64,000 bases of DNA from CAYVWB01 sp964455395 (GTDB taxonomy: Bacteria; Desulfobacterota; Desulfovibrionia; Desulfovibrionales; Desulfovibrionaceae). Each line of letters starts with the position of its first letter. The first letter of the stretch is position 1. Position numbers and translations under genes: made by a program. Shown here piece by piece: positions 55,646 to 64,000 of this stretch. The stretch is taken from the NCBI GenBank assembly GCA_964455395.1, contig CAYVWB010000018.1, positions 7,464 through 71,463 on the forward strand. The letters run 5' to 3'. The notes under the pieces were generated by a model. That model ran no database searches, had not been told where the DNA came from, and saw only the letters and a list, made by a program, of their open reading frames with translations.

Positions 55646-56093
55646 AAACACTTGATTTGATACTTCATACAAACCAGCTTTTCGAAAAAATTGATTCTTC
55701 CATTAAAATATACCCCCTTGAGGCGCCCTGGATCAGCACTCCGCACAGGCTCAGGATGGCGTCATGTACGAAAGGAAAAGCAGGCTCAGTCCACAGAAGC
55801 GGGCCAGGCTCAAGTCACCCAATACATGGGGCCCGCTTCAGCCTACAGGTCCATCCTCACCACCATTGACAACATGATCAACAACTTGCTGATCAATCAC
55901 CCTGCAACGCTCTCTTTCGAAGCCCCACACAATGGGAGTGTCGAGACCCGAGATTTTCAAACGACAGGCGTTGTCGCGTTCGCCTACTGAACGCCTTTTT
56001 ACAGCCTGACGGCAAGGGGACTACGATATGCCAGGACCCAGAAAGGTTGGCCTGAGAAGGGACAATATCGACCACTGCGTGAAAGTGATCACG
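55646..56093. other. Lower-GC intergenic region with an inverted repeat
   Basis: 448 bases that are clearly AT-richer than the rest, especially 55646-55720. A perfect 10-bp inverted repeat lies at 55796-55805 and 55830-55839 (loop 24 bases). A frame on the plus strand ending at 55990 has no good start or ribosome site, so I call no gene. Recent acquisition or a remnant is possible. Confidence 0.5.
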
Positions 56094-56450
56094 TCACTCG
56101 TGGACAACTTGTAACCACCGCGTTTTCCTTTCCGCTCTCTTGGCTCGGCCACGCACCCGGGAACCCAACGCGCCCGGCGCAATGGCGGTGGAGGACTCTG
56201 CCAGGTTGCGAGGGCGCCTCATCATCGCGCAGTCCGTGGGCGCATCGGGCAGGGTGTCGGCTGTCATGGCGGCCTCCGTCGACACCTTCAGGGTGATGTC
56301 GGGGGCATGCTCGCGGACCAGAGCCCCCAGCCGCGGCCGCGCCGTGGCGGAAACCGTCAGGCAGGAGGCGTCCAGGTCCACCTGCACGGCTTCATGGTCC
56401 GAATACAAGAGGAATCGCAAGGCCGTGGGGATGAGCGCCGTTTGCTCCAT
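56094..56450 (-). CDS. Hypothetical protein
   Basis: 118 residues with no recognised domain. N-terminal half: alternating hydrophobic segments (RFLLYSDHEAVQVDLDASCL), suggestive of beta strands; C-terminal quarter strongly basic (RVRGRAKRAERKTRW). ATG 56450 is the first plausible start; no clear ribosome site. It is the next minus-strand gene after the CULT gene, 144 bases away, and borders the lower-GC region. Could be spurious. Confidence 0.4.
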   Translation of the reverse strand: MEQTALIPTALRFLLYSDHEAVQVDLDASCLTVSATARPRLGALVREHAPDITLKVSTEAAMTADTLPDAPTDCAMMRRPRNLAESSTAIAPGALGSRVRGRAKRAERKTRWLQVVHE

Positions 56451-56594
56451 CCGCAATCGTGCATGACAGTGCACAACAGTGCAGCACAGTGGAGCGACGC
56501 GAGACAAGTCGTCCGACCGAAAGGGGTGTTCCTGAAGAGGAGCAAGCGTTTCGGCATGTCGGGTCCCGGGAGGACGCGTCTGCGCAGGGGCGCC

Positions 56595-57074
56595 CTACTC
56601 CCTCGCCGTATCCTCCACCAACGCGGCAAGGTTCAAGCCGAAGAAGCGGCGCTGCGAGCCGGAGAAGAGCCAGCCGAGGTGCACGCCGCACCGCGCGCAC
56701 AACGCGATGCGCCAGACGTGCCCGGGGAACCAGGAGAACTCATCGCTGGGCGGACCCACCACAGCCACCCCTTCAGCCGCGCTGAAGAGCCCTATTTCGA
56801 AGACGCGCCCATGCGGATTGCAGAAGGTGTGGCGGTGGCCGCCGTCGGCGCTGGTGCGGAAGGCCGCGCGGGTCGCCACGGCGCCGCATGCGCGGCATCG
56901 CAGCACGCCCTCTTCGCCGTGCGAGACCTCGGCGGCGTCTTCGGGTTGGGGGACGCCGGGATCGTGCGCCGGCCCGTGTTCCGAGTCGTCATCACCCGGC
57001 CCTGGCGCACCGGGTTCGCCGGGGCGGGGTCGTTCCTTGAGCGCGTGGACATCCATGGAGCATTCATACCACAT
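56595..57074 (-). CDS. CULT-domain (cereblon-like) protein
   Basis: 159 residues. The C-terminal 100 match the CULT domain, the thalidomide-binding fold of eukaryotic cereblon and of bacterial homologues: zinc cysteines C60, C63 (RCRAC) and C126, C129 (LCARCG); block HTFCNPHGRVFEIGLF; and the three cage tryptophans W115 (SWFPG), W121 (HVWRI) and W135 (HLGWLF). The first 50 residues are a charged, Pro/Asp-rich tail. The family binds cyclic imide ligands in an aromatic cage; a natural bacterial role is not established. The start may be ATG 57074 or ATG 57056. Confidence 0.9.
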   Translation of the reverse strand: MWYECSMDVHALKERPRPGEPGAPGPGDDDSEHGPAHDPGVPQPEDAAEVSHGEEGVLRCRACGAVATRAAFRTSADGGHRHTFCNPHGRVFEIGLFSAAEGVAVVGPPSDEFSWFPGHVWRIALCARCGVHLGWLFSGSQRRFFGLNLAALVEDTARE

Positions 57075-57358
57075 CCCGGCCCACAACGCGAAGGGCCACC
57101 TCGTGAAATTACGCACGAAACAGGGACCCCGACGCGCCTCCAGACCACGGGGCCGAGGGGTGGACCTCACGGCCCCGCCATGAGCCCAGCATGGGTCGGA
57201 AGAGATTCGGAAAGGAAGCGGCTCGCTGCGGAACGACAGACAGGAGGACACGGTGGAATGGGACCGACGCCCCCGCGAGTGTTCCCGTAATGCATCCGGA
57301 TGATCGCGTCGCGCCAGTCCAGACGCCGCACGGGGCGCCCCAGGCGGGGAATCGGTTT

Positions 57359-59767
57359 TCAGGAGAGGTCGTTCGGCGCGGTCCCGGACAAATCCCCACT
57401 CACATCCGAGTAGAAACGTGCGCACCCGCCCCCGTCGCGTTTGGCCGAGTACATGGCGCAGTCCGCCTTGCGCAGCAGCTCGTCGGCGGTGCGGCCGTCC
57501 CGGGGGTAGACGCTCACACCGATGGAAGCGCCCACGCCGCACGCCACGCCCTGGTGGCGCTGCTGCGCCGTGATGATCCGGATGAGGTCCTGGAGGTAGA
57601 CGTCGACGTCTTCGCGTGTGGCGGGATTGTCCAGCAGAATGGTGAACTCGTCCCCGCCGATGCGCGCCAGGACATCCGCCTTGCGCACCCGCTTGCGGAG
57701 ACGTTCGGCGACCTCCGCGAGGACACGGTCGCCCACATGGTGGCCATGGGTGTCGTTGATGGCCTTGAAGCCGTCCAGATCGATATAGAGCAGGTAGAGC
57801 GTCTCCTCGCTGCGTTCCGCGTGGGCCAGCATGTGTTCCAGGCGGTCCATGAAGAGGTGGCGGTTGGGAACGTTGGTCAGCGCGTCCATGGTGGCCAGCT
57901 GGTGGAGTCGGCGCTCCTTGGCCTTGCGCTCCATGATGTTCTCCACCAAGCCCTCCACGGTGTCGGCGCTGCCGGGACCGCTCTGCACGGCGCGCGCGCT
58001 GATGGCGAACCAGACCTCCTCGCCTGCGGGGGTGCGCGCCAGGCTTTCGAACCCGGAGACGGCGTCGCCTTCGTCCAGAGTGGTGTAGAACGCCGTGCGC
58101 CGTTCCTGCTCGGGAATCAGCAGGGCGATGGCGTCCCCCACTTCCTGCTTGAGGTCTTCGGCGGAGCGACTGCCCAGCATGGTCGCCAGGGCTGGGTTCA
58201 CCTTGTGGAAGGGGCCGTGGCGTTCCGCCAGGAAGATGCCTTCCACGGCGTTCTCGAAGAGGGTGCGATACGTGGCTTCAGCGTCGCGCAGGGCCTGCTC
58301 CAGAGTCTTCTGCGCCGTGATGTCCGTGACCATGGCGATGACGTACGGGGTCTCGTCGCCCACCAGGGTGAAGGTGGCTTGCCCCCAGATGTTCCCGCCG
58401 TCTTTGCGGCGGTAGCGCAGCTCCCGGGTGACGGAGGTTTTGGTCCGCGTCATGAGGATGGCTGTGACTTCGTGGCGGATGGCGAGGTCTTCCGGATGGA
58501 CGAGGTCTTCCACGCGCATGCGCGCCAGCTCCGCTTCGCTGTACTGCAGCATGGCGGTGAGAGCCGGGTTGGCGCTGATGATGTAGCCCTCCTCGCCTAA
58601 CAGCACGATGCCCACCCCGGCTTCCATGAAGACGGCGCGGAACCGTGTTTCGCTGGCGCGCAGGGCTTGTTCGGCGCTGCGTTTCTCGCTGATGTCCAGC
58701 CCGGCGACGATGACGTGGCTCGCTGTCGGGGGTGCGTCGTCTTGCGCCAGCCGGGTGGCGCGCCATGTCACGTACCGCAGTTGACCGCCTGCGCTGCGGC
58801 ACGGCGATTCGAAGGAGGCCCGGCCTTCCGGGCTTTCGCGCACGGCAAGCAGGGAGGCGCGCACTTCCTCGCGAGAGACGGGGGGGATGAATTCCCTGGT
58901 GAAGCCGTGGCCCCGCAGTACGTCTTCCTCCACGCCGCAGAACTCTTCGCAGGCGTTGTTGCAAGCCAGCACACGGTCTTCGTGGTCCAGCACGAGGATG
59001 AAGGCGGCAGTGGTGTCCAGCACGGCTTGCAGGCGATGGTGCTCCTGCGCGAGGGACACCTGGGCCTTCTCCCGCTCCCGGGCTTCCTCGTTCAGGCGGG
59101 TGTTGGCCCGGGTCAGCTCCCGGGTGCGCGTCTCCACCTCCTTCTGCAGGGAAGCGCGGTGCTGCAGCAGTTCCTGCTCGGAGCGCTCCAGCCGGGAGAC
59201 GGCAGTTTCCAGATTCTCGTTCAGGGTTTTGACGTAGCGATAGACTTCGAGGCTTTCCAGGGCGTTGGCCACGGAGAAGAGGAGCAAGGGCAGCAGGGAG
59301 TAGTCCGTCTGGCGGAAGGCGTCGGGCCGCTCCACCACGCCGAGGAAGAGCCCCCTGGTGCGTGACGGGGTGGCCACGGCTTGCGCCACCAGCAGGAACT
59401 CCCGCGTGCGGGAGGAGACTTCCACGGGCTTGAGGCGTTGGAGCGCCAAAGCCACGAGGCGTTCCTCGATGAGGGTGGCGAGCTCCACTTCCAGCTGTGC
59501 GCGGGCGGCAGCCGGCCGGGCGGCTTCCAGCATGAAGTCCGCGGAAGCTTCATCCACGAGAAAAAGGCCCATCGCTTTGAAGGGAAAGAGGTCCGCCAGG
59601 CGGTCCAAGGCGCGATCCAGCAGGGCGCTGCGGGGCTCCTCGACGCCTTGCTGCGTGAGCCTGCTGAGATCCACGGCGATTTCCATGGCGGAGAGCGCCA
59701 GGTCCTTTTCCCTGGCGAGCTCATCCACTTTCGCCTCCAGCAGGCGGATGTGCTCGTCTTTGTCCAC
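57359..59767 (-). CDS. Diguanylate cyclase with GAF-like and PAS sensor domains
   Basis: 802 residues. N-terminal GAF-like sensor (about 30-185), a coiled coil (about 190-240), three PAS modules (about 245-365, 365-490 and 490-620), and a GGDEF domain (last 165 residues) with RIGGDEF intact. The inhibitory I-site RKAD stands five residues before GGDEF, so product feedback is expected. Makes cyclic-di-GMP from two GTP. The start is GTG at 59767, overlapping the stop of the HDOD gene by one base, so the two are coupled. No membrane helix, so a cytoplasmic sensor. Confidence 0.95.
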   Translation of the reverse strand: MDKDEHIRLLEAKVDELAREKDLALSAMEIAVDLSRLTQQGVEEPRSALLDRALDRLADLFPFKAMGLFLVDEASADFMLEAARPAAARAQLEVELATLIEERLVALALQRLKPVEVSSRTREFLLVAQAVATPSRTRGLFLGVVERPDAFRQTDYSLLPLLLFSVANALESLEVYRYVKTLNENLETAVSRLERSEQELLQHRASLQKEVETRTRELTRANTRLNEEAREREKAQVSLAQEHHRLQAVLDTTAAFILVLDHEDRVLACNNACEEFCGVEEDVLRGHGFTREFIPPVSREEVRASLLAVRESPEGRASFESPCRSAGGQLRYVTWRATRLAQDDAPPTASHVIVAGLDISEKRSAEQALRASETRFRAVFMEAGVGIVLLGEEGYIISANPALTAMLQYSEAELARMRVEDLVHPEDLAIRHEVTAILMTRTKTSVTRELRYRRKDGGNIWGQATFTLVGDETPYVIAMVTDITAQKTLEQALRDAEATYRTLFENAVEGIFLAERHGPFHKVNPALATMLGSRSAEDLKQEVGDAIALLIPEQERRTAFYTTLDEGDAVSGFESLARTPAGEEVWFAISARAVQSGPGSADTVEGLVENIMERKAKERRLHQLATMDALTNVPNRHLFMDRLEHMLAHAERSEETLYLLYIDLDGFKAINDTHGHHVGDRVLAEVAERLRKRVRKADVLARIGGDEFTILLDNPATREDVDVYLQDLIRIITAQQRHQGVACGVGASIGVSVYPRDGRTADELLRKADCAMYSAKRDGGGCARFYSDVSGDLSGTAPNDLS

Positions 59768-61026
59768 TAGTTCTTGTCGATGAACGTTTCGATGATGTCG
59801 TCGATCATGTGATCGGCTTGGCTCGCCATGGGCGCAAGGTCCGCGGCGGAGAGGCCCAGCAGCTCCCACGCCTCCTCCGAGAGTGGGGACGCAGCCACCT
59901 TGCCGCGGTAGCCGTCACGGAAGACCCGCGCGAGGATGTCCGCCAGATGGAGCACGCTCGCGTCCAGGGGCTTCTCCGCGTAGACGGGCTCGTGGTGGGA
60001 GCCCACCACGCCGCGCAGGCTTTCCGGGAAATCCCAGACGCGCATGAGGGTTTCGGCCACTTCGGTGTGATCGAAGCCCAAGGCGCTGCGTTCCGCTTCA
60101 TGGAGCAGGCAAGGGCCTTCCAGAGCGATCCAGCGGACCTTGGCCGCGGCCTTGGGGTATGTCTTGAAAATGACGATGCGGCCGATATCGTGCAGCAGGC
60201 CCAGCAGGAAGAAGCGTTCTTCGGAGAGACCGGGGAACCGCGCCGCCAGAAGCTTGGCGAAGACGCCGCAAGCGATGGAGTGGCGCCAGAATCGTTCCAG
60301 ATTGAAGAAATCCGGGGGGACGTCCTTGAAATAATTGGTGACGGTGATGCTCAAGGTGAGCATGGAGAGTTCGCGGGCGCCGATGAGGGTGATGGCGCGC
60401 GCGATGGAGTCCACCTGGGAGGGGAAGCTGTAGAGGGGGCTGTTGACCAGTCGGATGAGCCGCGCGGAGATGCCGGGGTCCTTGCCCACCACGTCCGCCA
60501 CTTTGGAGGAGGTGCTGGTGGGGTCCTCCAGCACGTGCACCACTTGCTGGTAGACGTCCGGGAACGTGGCGAGGCTCACCTCGCGGGAGACGATCTGCTC
60601 CGGGTCTTCGGGGAGCTCCACGTCCAAGGCGTCCGGACTGGCCTTGGCGAGGGCTGCGGCGTAAGGGTCCTTGTCCGGGGTGAGGGAATCGGCGCCGCTG
60701 AGGAGCGCCGCCGCCGCGCGCATGACAGCGAGGCGGTAGAGCTCATGGACGGCGGGGTGGTCGAGGTCGCAGAACTGGAAGAGTGTGTCGGCGTATTCGC
60801 GGCTTCTGCGGCGGAGCTCCTCGTCCATGGCGTCCAGGCTGGACGTCAGCGATTCAGGCTCCACGCCGTCGACGCGGACTTCGTTCACCCCCCAGATTTT
60901 CATGATGCGCAGATGCTTGTCCTCCAGAACGGAGCCCTTGGGCAAGAGCAGCCGGCCGTTGCTCCCATGGAGGTCATCAGCCAACGTCATGCCCACTTCG
61001 AGTTCATCTACGCGCAGCAGCCCCAT
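59767..61026 (-). CDS. HDOD-domain signalling protein
   Basis: 419 residues. An N-terminal 60-residue segment shared with HD-GYP-type proteins (LRVDELEVGMTLADDLHGSN, RLLLPKGSVLEDKHLRIM) is followed by an HDOD domain (about 150-370): FPDVYQQVVHVLEDPTSTSS, GISARLIRLVNSPLYSFPSQ, RFWRHSIACGVFAKLLAA and FFLLGLLHDIGRIVIF. HDOD proteins act as scaffolds or degenerate phosphohydrolases in cyclic-di-GMP or stress signalling. Cotranscribed with the diguanylate cyclase behind it and divergent from the HD-GYP gene. Confidence 0.94.
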   Translation of the reverse strand: MGLLRVDELEVGMTLADDLHGSNGRLLLPKGSVLEDKHLRIMKIWGVNEVRVDGVEPESLTSSLDAMDEELRRRSREYADTLFQFCDLDHPAVHELYRLAVMRAAAALLSGADSLTPDKDPYAAALAKASPDALDVELPEDPEQIVSREVSLATFPDVYQQVVHVLEDPTSTSSKVADVVGKDPGISARLIRLVNSPLYSFPSQVDSIARAITLIGARELSMLTLSITVTNYFKDVPPDFFNLERFWRHSIACGVFAKLLAARFPGLSEERFFLLGLLHDIGRIVIFKTYPKAAAKVRWIALEGPCLLHEAERSALGFDHTEVAETLMRVWDFPESLRGVVGSHHEPVYAEKPLDASVLHLADILARVFRDGYRGKVAASPLSEEAWELLGLSAADLAPMASQADHMIDDIIETFIDKN

Positions 61027-61229
61027 CGTAATGCTCGTTACCCCGTTTGGGCCCCTGTGGGCCCGTTGGCGAAGGATTCGTCAAAGCGCCCCCAGGCCTG
61101 CGACCATACCCCTACCATATACCGAATCGTCATGAAAGAAAACCGTCTGCGGGCATTGCGCCGAGGTTGACAGGCCCCGGTATCTGTATGATGCAAGACG
61201 TACGCTTCGCGTCCCCCCCCGGAGCCCCC

Positions 61230-62207
61230 ATGCACATTAGCAAAGAACATGCCGACGCCGGGCTCGTGCCCATCTCGCCCATGATGATCTTTCCCAAAGC
61301 CATGGGAAAGTTCCACATCTTCCTCAAGCAGGGGGACGCTTACGTCCTCTACGCCAGCGCGGAGGAGCGCTTCACGGACCGTCACAAGGAAGTGCTCTCC
61401 GAAAACGGCGTGCGGGAAGTCTACATTCTGCCACAACAGAAAGAGCGCTATTCCCAGTATCTGGAAGAAAACCTGGGGGAAGTGCTGCGGGACGAATCCA
61501 TCCCCATGGAAGAGCGCGCCGGCGTGCTCTACAGCGCTTCGGTGGACCTCATCAAGGACGCGTTCGAGTCCAACCTGCCGGCGCCGTTTGGCGATAAACA
61601 GTTCGAGCGCTTGCACGACATGGTGCGCCAGAGCGCTTCGTTCCTCACCCTGGACTCGGCGCTGCGGGCCATGGCGCAGTTCATTTCTCACGACTACAAG
61701 ACCTACAGCCACTGCGTGCAGGTCTTCGTCTACACCCTTTCCCTGCTCATCCAGTACGACATGAAAGGCGAGGGGCTGGTGCAGTGCGGGCTGGGCGCTC
61801 TGCTCCACGACCTGGGCAAGTGCAAGATTCCCCGCCACATCCTCAACAAGCGCGGCAAGCTCACCGACGAGGAGCGCACGATCGTCAACACGCACCCCCT
61901 GCACGGCGTCTCCCTCTGCACGCAGCTGCCCCTGGGCTCCAACGCCATCAACACCATCCTCTTCCACCACGAACGTCTGGACGGCGGCGGGTATCCCTCC
62001 CGCCTGCGGGGCAAGGACATCACCATCCCGGTGCGCGCCGTCTCCATCTGCGACGTGTACGATGCGCTCACCTCCACCCGTCCCTATGCGCCGTCCATGC
62101 GGCCCTACCAGGCGCTCAAGCTGATGAGCGAGCAGATGCGCGGGGCCTTCGACCTCGACATGCTGAAGCAATTCGTGGAGATGCTCTCCGGCGCGGACAT
62201 GCTGTAG
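61230..62207 (+). CDS. HD-GYP cyclic-di-GMP phosphodiesterase
   Basis: 325 residues. An N-terminal 130-residue segment, then the HD-GYP domain: SHCVQVFVYTLSLL, the HD pair in GALLHDLGKCKIP, NTHPLHG, FHHERLDGGGYP (the GYP motif) and VYDALTSTRPYAPSM. Hydrolyses cyclic-di-GMP to GMP or pGpG. ATG 61230 with GGAG six bases before. Divergent from the HDOD/GGDEF pair with 203 bases between, so the three may form a signalling unit. Confidence 0.94.
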   Translation: MHISKEHADAGLVPISPMMIFPKAMGKFHIFLKQGDAYVLYASAEERFTDRHKEVLSENGVREVYILPQQKERYSQYLEENLGEVLRDESIPMEERAGVLYSASVDLIKDAFESNLPAPFGDKQFERLHDMVRQSASFLTLDSALRAMAQFISHDYKTYSHCVQVFVYTLSLLIQYDMKGEGLVQCGLGALLHDLGKCKIPRHILNKRGKLTDEERTIVNTHPLHGVSLCTQLPLGSNAINTILFHHERLDGGGYPSRLRGKDITIPVRAVSICDVYDALTSTRPYAPSMRPYQALKLMSEQMRGAFDLDMLKQFVEMLSGADML

Positions 62208-62279
62208 CGTACGGCTGCGTCGGGTGTCCGCCGATTGTTCCGGACTTCCCCGTCGACGAACAGCCGCCTTGCGAGGCTG

Positions 62280-63089
62280 CTACTTGACCCAGTCGGGCTG
62301 GATCGTCGTGTTCGTGCAGATGATCTTGCCGCCGGACTCCTCGATGGCGCCTTTGTGCGGGCCGCCCCCCCGCATCAGGTCGAGCGCCACGTGCGGCTTG
62401 AACCATGCGTTCGGGTGCTGCCGCAGCGAACAGTTGCTCAGCCGGATCACGGCGCCTTCCGCAGCCCGGACGCCGTAACTTTTGATGTCCCACGTCTTGC
62501 CCCAGTCTTCGATGATGCATCGGTCCAGCACGACCTCGCAATAACGCGCATAGGGGTTGCGTCTTGAGTTGCCGTGAAAGACCGACTTCTTGATGTAGAC
62601 CTTCGTTTTGGATTCCGCCTTTCTGTGAGAGCGATCTCCGCATCCGATGAGCATGCCTTTCCCGAAGTTCTGGATGACGCAATCCACGATGTACACCCCT
62701 TCGGAACCCGCCCCCCACACCACGGAGATGGCTTCGTCGGCGTCCTGCTTCAAGGACTCGCGGTTGTCGAAGAAGCAGTTCTTGATGACCACATGCCGCG
62801 CGCGTTCTCCGATCACCTGAATCGCGTCTCCGCTGGCGATGTTCATGAAGCGGAAATTTTCGATCACGCAGTTTGCGCGCACAACCAGTCCATACTTGCT
62901 GATGACGCAGCCGTTTCCCTTCAGCGTCACATCGTGGCCAAGTGTAACTGGAGCGGGGGACGCCATGACGCCCGGCCACTTGCATTGCAATACGGGCTCG
63001 GCGTCCATGGCTTTCACGGCGTCATCCATTACCCCGAAGAGGCCCCTTCTGTTGAAGGGAACATTGTCCGTGACAGAGTACGTCGCCAT
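62280..63089 (-). CDS. Pectate-lyase-like parallel beta-helix protein
   Basis: 269 residues. Resembles polysaccharide lyase family 1: short parallel strands with the repeated turns of a beta-helix (VTLKGNGCVISKYGLVV, CVIENFRFMN, ARHVVIKNCFFDN, VYIVDCVIQNFG) and the loop HGNSRRNPYARYCEVVLDRC, which corresponds to the RxPxxR region with the catalytic arginine. No signal peptide is seen, unusual for a secreted lyase; phage tail-spike proteins share the fold. GGAG stands seven bases before ATG 63089. Codon use and flanking DNA are less GC-rich than the core genes. Confidence 0.75.
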   Translation of the reverse strand: MATYSVTDNVPFNRRGLFGVMDDAVKAMDAEPVLQCKWPGVMASPAPVTLGHDVTLKGNGCVISKYGLVVRANCVIENFRFMNIASGDAIQVIGERARHVVIKNCFFDNRESLKQDADEAISVVWGAGSEGVYIVDCVIQNFGKGMLIGCGDRSHRKAESKTKVYIKKSVFHGNSRRNPYARYCEVVLDRCIIEDWGKTWDIKSYGVRAAEGAVIRLSNCSLRQHPNAWFKPHVALDLMRGGGPHKGAIEESGGKIICTNTTIQPDWVK

Positions 63090-63551
63090 GGTATTTCTCC
63101 ATGCTTCTCTGCATGACCCACTTCATCGCATGGAAGGCCCCGGCACAGAACGGTTCGACGCTTGCGTACGACGACAAAGCCGCTCAAACCGTCTGCATCG
63201 ATTTCTCCGGAGACAGCCTCGTTGTGCGGTGCTCCAGCTGTCGACGCGCCGTGGCGCACATCGTGAGCTCATCGAGCAGTCGAAGGATGAACCACGACGC
63301 AATATTTCCGGCGCATGTCCTTGTTGTATAGCATGATGCATAAACAAGAAATCCGACCCCTTCGCACTGCACATCCCCACAAGCCCATGATACCAGTTGA
63401 GCCAATGCCTGAAAACGTCATGCCTGACGATTCATCGACCACCATGCGGCCAGTGTACGGCATGCCCCAATGAAATGCATCCACTTTTACAAGAAGAATG
63501 CATGTCGAGCGGAATTTTCACGATTGCGACGCATGCAACCCAACCCACAGA
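63090..63551. other. Lower-GC region without a clear gene
   Basis: 462 bases of mixed composition upstream of the lyase-like gene. Minus-strand frames (for example 63184-63405) have no supported start or known domain. Could be a promoter region or degraded DNA. Confidence 0.4.
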
Positions 63552-63581
63552 ATGACAGCATCCACCAGGGTGTAATATAAT
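63552..63581 (+). promoter_or_regulatory. Strong promoter-like sequence
   Basis: ATGACA (63552-63557) and TATAAT (63576-63581), spacing 18. The -10 box is a perfect match and the -35 box has one mismatch. There is no gene start within 200 bases, but two hairpins follow, so it may drive a small RNA. Confidence 0.4.
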
Positions 63582-63722
63582 AGTACATACCAAGAGCACG
63601 TACACGCTTCGCCGTCAGGGGCTGTCCGGAAAAGAACGCGGGCCTCCGGGAGCCCGCTGCGGCGTGGGCGCGTCCTGTGAAGGCGGTGTCGGCGATCCCG
63701 CAGGGAGCCTGCGGCGGGCGCC

Positions 63723-63751
63723 TTGACGGTTGACCACACGGCGCGTAGTAT
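63723..63751 (+). promoter_or_regulatory. Promoter for the exported protein gene
   Basis: TTGACG (63723-63728) and TAGTAT (63746-63751), spacing 17, about 75 bases before the start codon at 63826. The -35 box matches five of six and the -10 box four of six. Confidence 0.55.
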
Positions 63752-63825
63752 CGACCAAAACGGTATGTTTTTTCCTCGAGGCGCGACTGTCGCCAAGCCG
63801 CGCCCCCATCACTCGCTGACGCCCC

Positions 63826-64000
63826 ATGCTGCACAAGAGCACAGCCATCCTGATTCTTCTGGCGCTGATCGCGCTTCTCGGCATGAGCGGCCTCACGCCA
63901 TCCGCTGCTGCGGTTTTTCCGGACGCCTCGCCGCCAGACTGTTGCGCGGCCGAGCCCCGGGCCGGGAGCCAGCCGACCGAGTCGTGTTTTTCGTCTTTTT
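63826..64000 (+). CDS. Exported protein, cut by window end
   Basis: 58 codons are visible before the window ends, no stop. The start MLHKSTAILILLALIALLGM with SGLTPSAAA is a good signal peptide, probably cleaved after SAAA or nearby. The following residues (VFPDASPPDCCAAEP) are Pro-, Ala- and Cys-rich. The family cannot be named. A good promoter lies upstream; no clear ribosome site is seen. Confidence 0.55.
   Translation, partial: MLHKSTAILILLALIALLGMSGLTPSAAAVFPDASPPDCCAAEPRAGSQPTESCFSSF

Noticed and set aside
55691..55990. 99-codon plus-strand frame in the lower-GC region
   Set aside because: It starts with TTG, has no ribosome site or known domain, and overlaps an inverted repeat.

Overview
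The window is 64 kb of high-GC DNA from a draft assembly; it contains three runs of N at 44682-44781, 47864-47963 and 52025-52034. Gene content points to an anaerobic sulfate-reducer-type deltaproteobacterium close to Desulfovibrio. The pointers are a rubrerythrin-like / rubredoxin / rubredoxin:oxygen oxidoreductase cluster, a siroheme decarboxylase (AhbB) next to hemL, anaerobic cobalamin genes (cbiG, cbiH), futalosine-route menaquinone genes, a PurS-PurL fusion and a c-type-heme chemoreceptor. The species cannot be read from the sequence. No tRNA, rRNA, CRISPR array or insertion sequence was seen.

Layout. 1-8.9 kb: end of a GGDEF-EAL protein, a MogA-like protein, rmlA, a 51-residue membrane protein, rlmD, a broken cation/proton antiporter, an FtsX-type permease, a TPM-domain protein and rnhA. 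9.1-16.9 kb: a branched-chain or aromatic acid ABC uptake system with two tandem binding proteins, livHMGF, and a phenylacetate-CoA ligase. 17-28.5 kb: small membrane proteins, a large chemoreceptor followed by an 18-bp repeat, an SRPBCC protein, a PHP phosphoesterase, a U32 peptidase, an MsbA-like exporter, HU and a MerR-type regulator. 28.9-36.6 kb: a menaquinone block (menG-type methyltransferase, mqnB, polyprenyl synthase) with a UDP-sugar dehydrogenase, then purL. 36.7-45.2 kb: a heme-binding PilZ chemoreceptor, the oxygen-defence genes (rubrerythrin-like, rubredoxin, roo) and cytochrome bd oxidase, whose cydB tail is tandemly repeated.

45.2-50.3 kb: one very large acidic, coiled-coil protein of unknown function, crossed by an assembly gap. 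50.5-54.4 kb: a minus-strand tetrapyrrole operon (ahbB, hemL, cbiG, cbiH). 54.6-57.1 kb: gpsA, a lower-GC stretch, a hypothetical gene and a bacterial cereblon-like CULT-domain protein. 57.3-62.2 kb: a cyclic-di-GMP cluster with a PAS-GGDEF cyclase, an HDOD protein and a divergent HD-GYP phosphodiesterase. 62.2-64 kb: a pectate-lyase-like beta-helix protein in atypical DNA and the start of an exported protein cut by the window end.

Functional themes: oxygen and redox handling (heme chemoreceptor, Roo, cytochrome bd), cyclic-di-GMP signalling (GGDEF-EAL, PilZ receptor, GGDEF, HD-GYP), menaquinone and tetrapyrrole supply for respiratory chains, and amino-acid or aryl-acid uptake with CoA activation. 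The least explained items are the giant repeat protein, the PilZ/heme chemoreceptor, the CULT protein, the rubrerythrin paralogue that has lost its di-iron ligands, and several tandem repeats.
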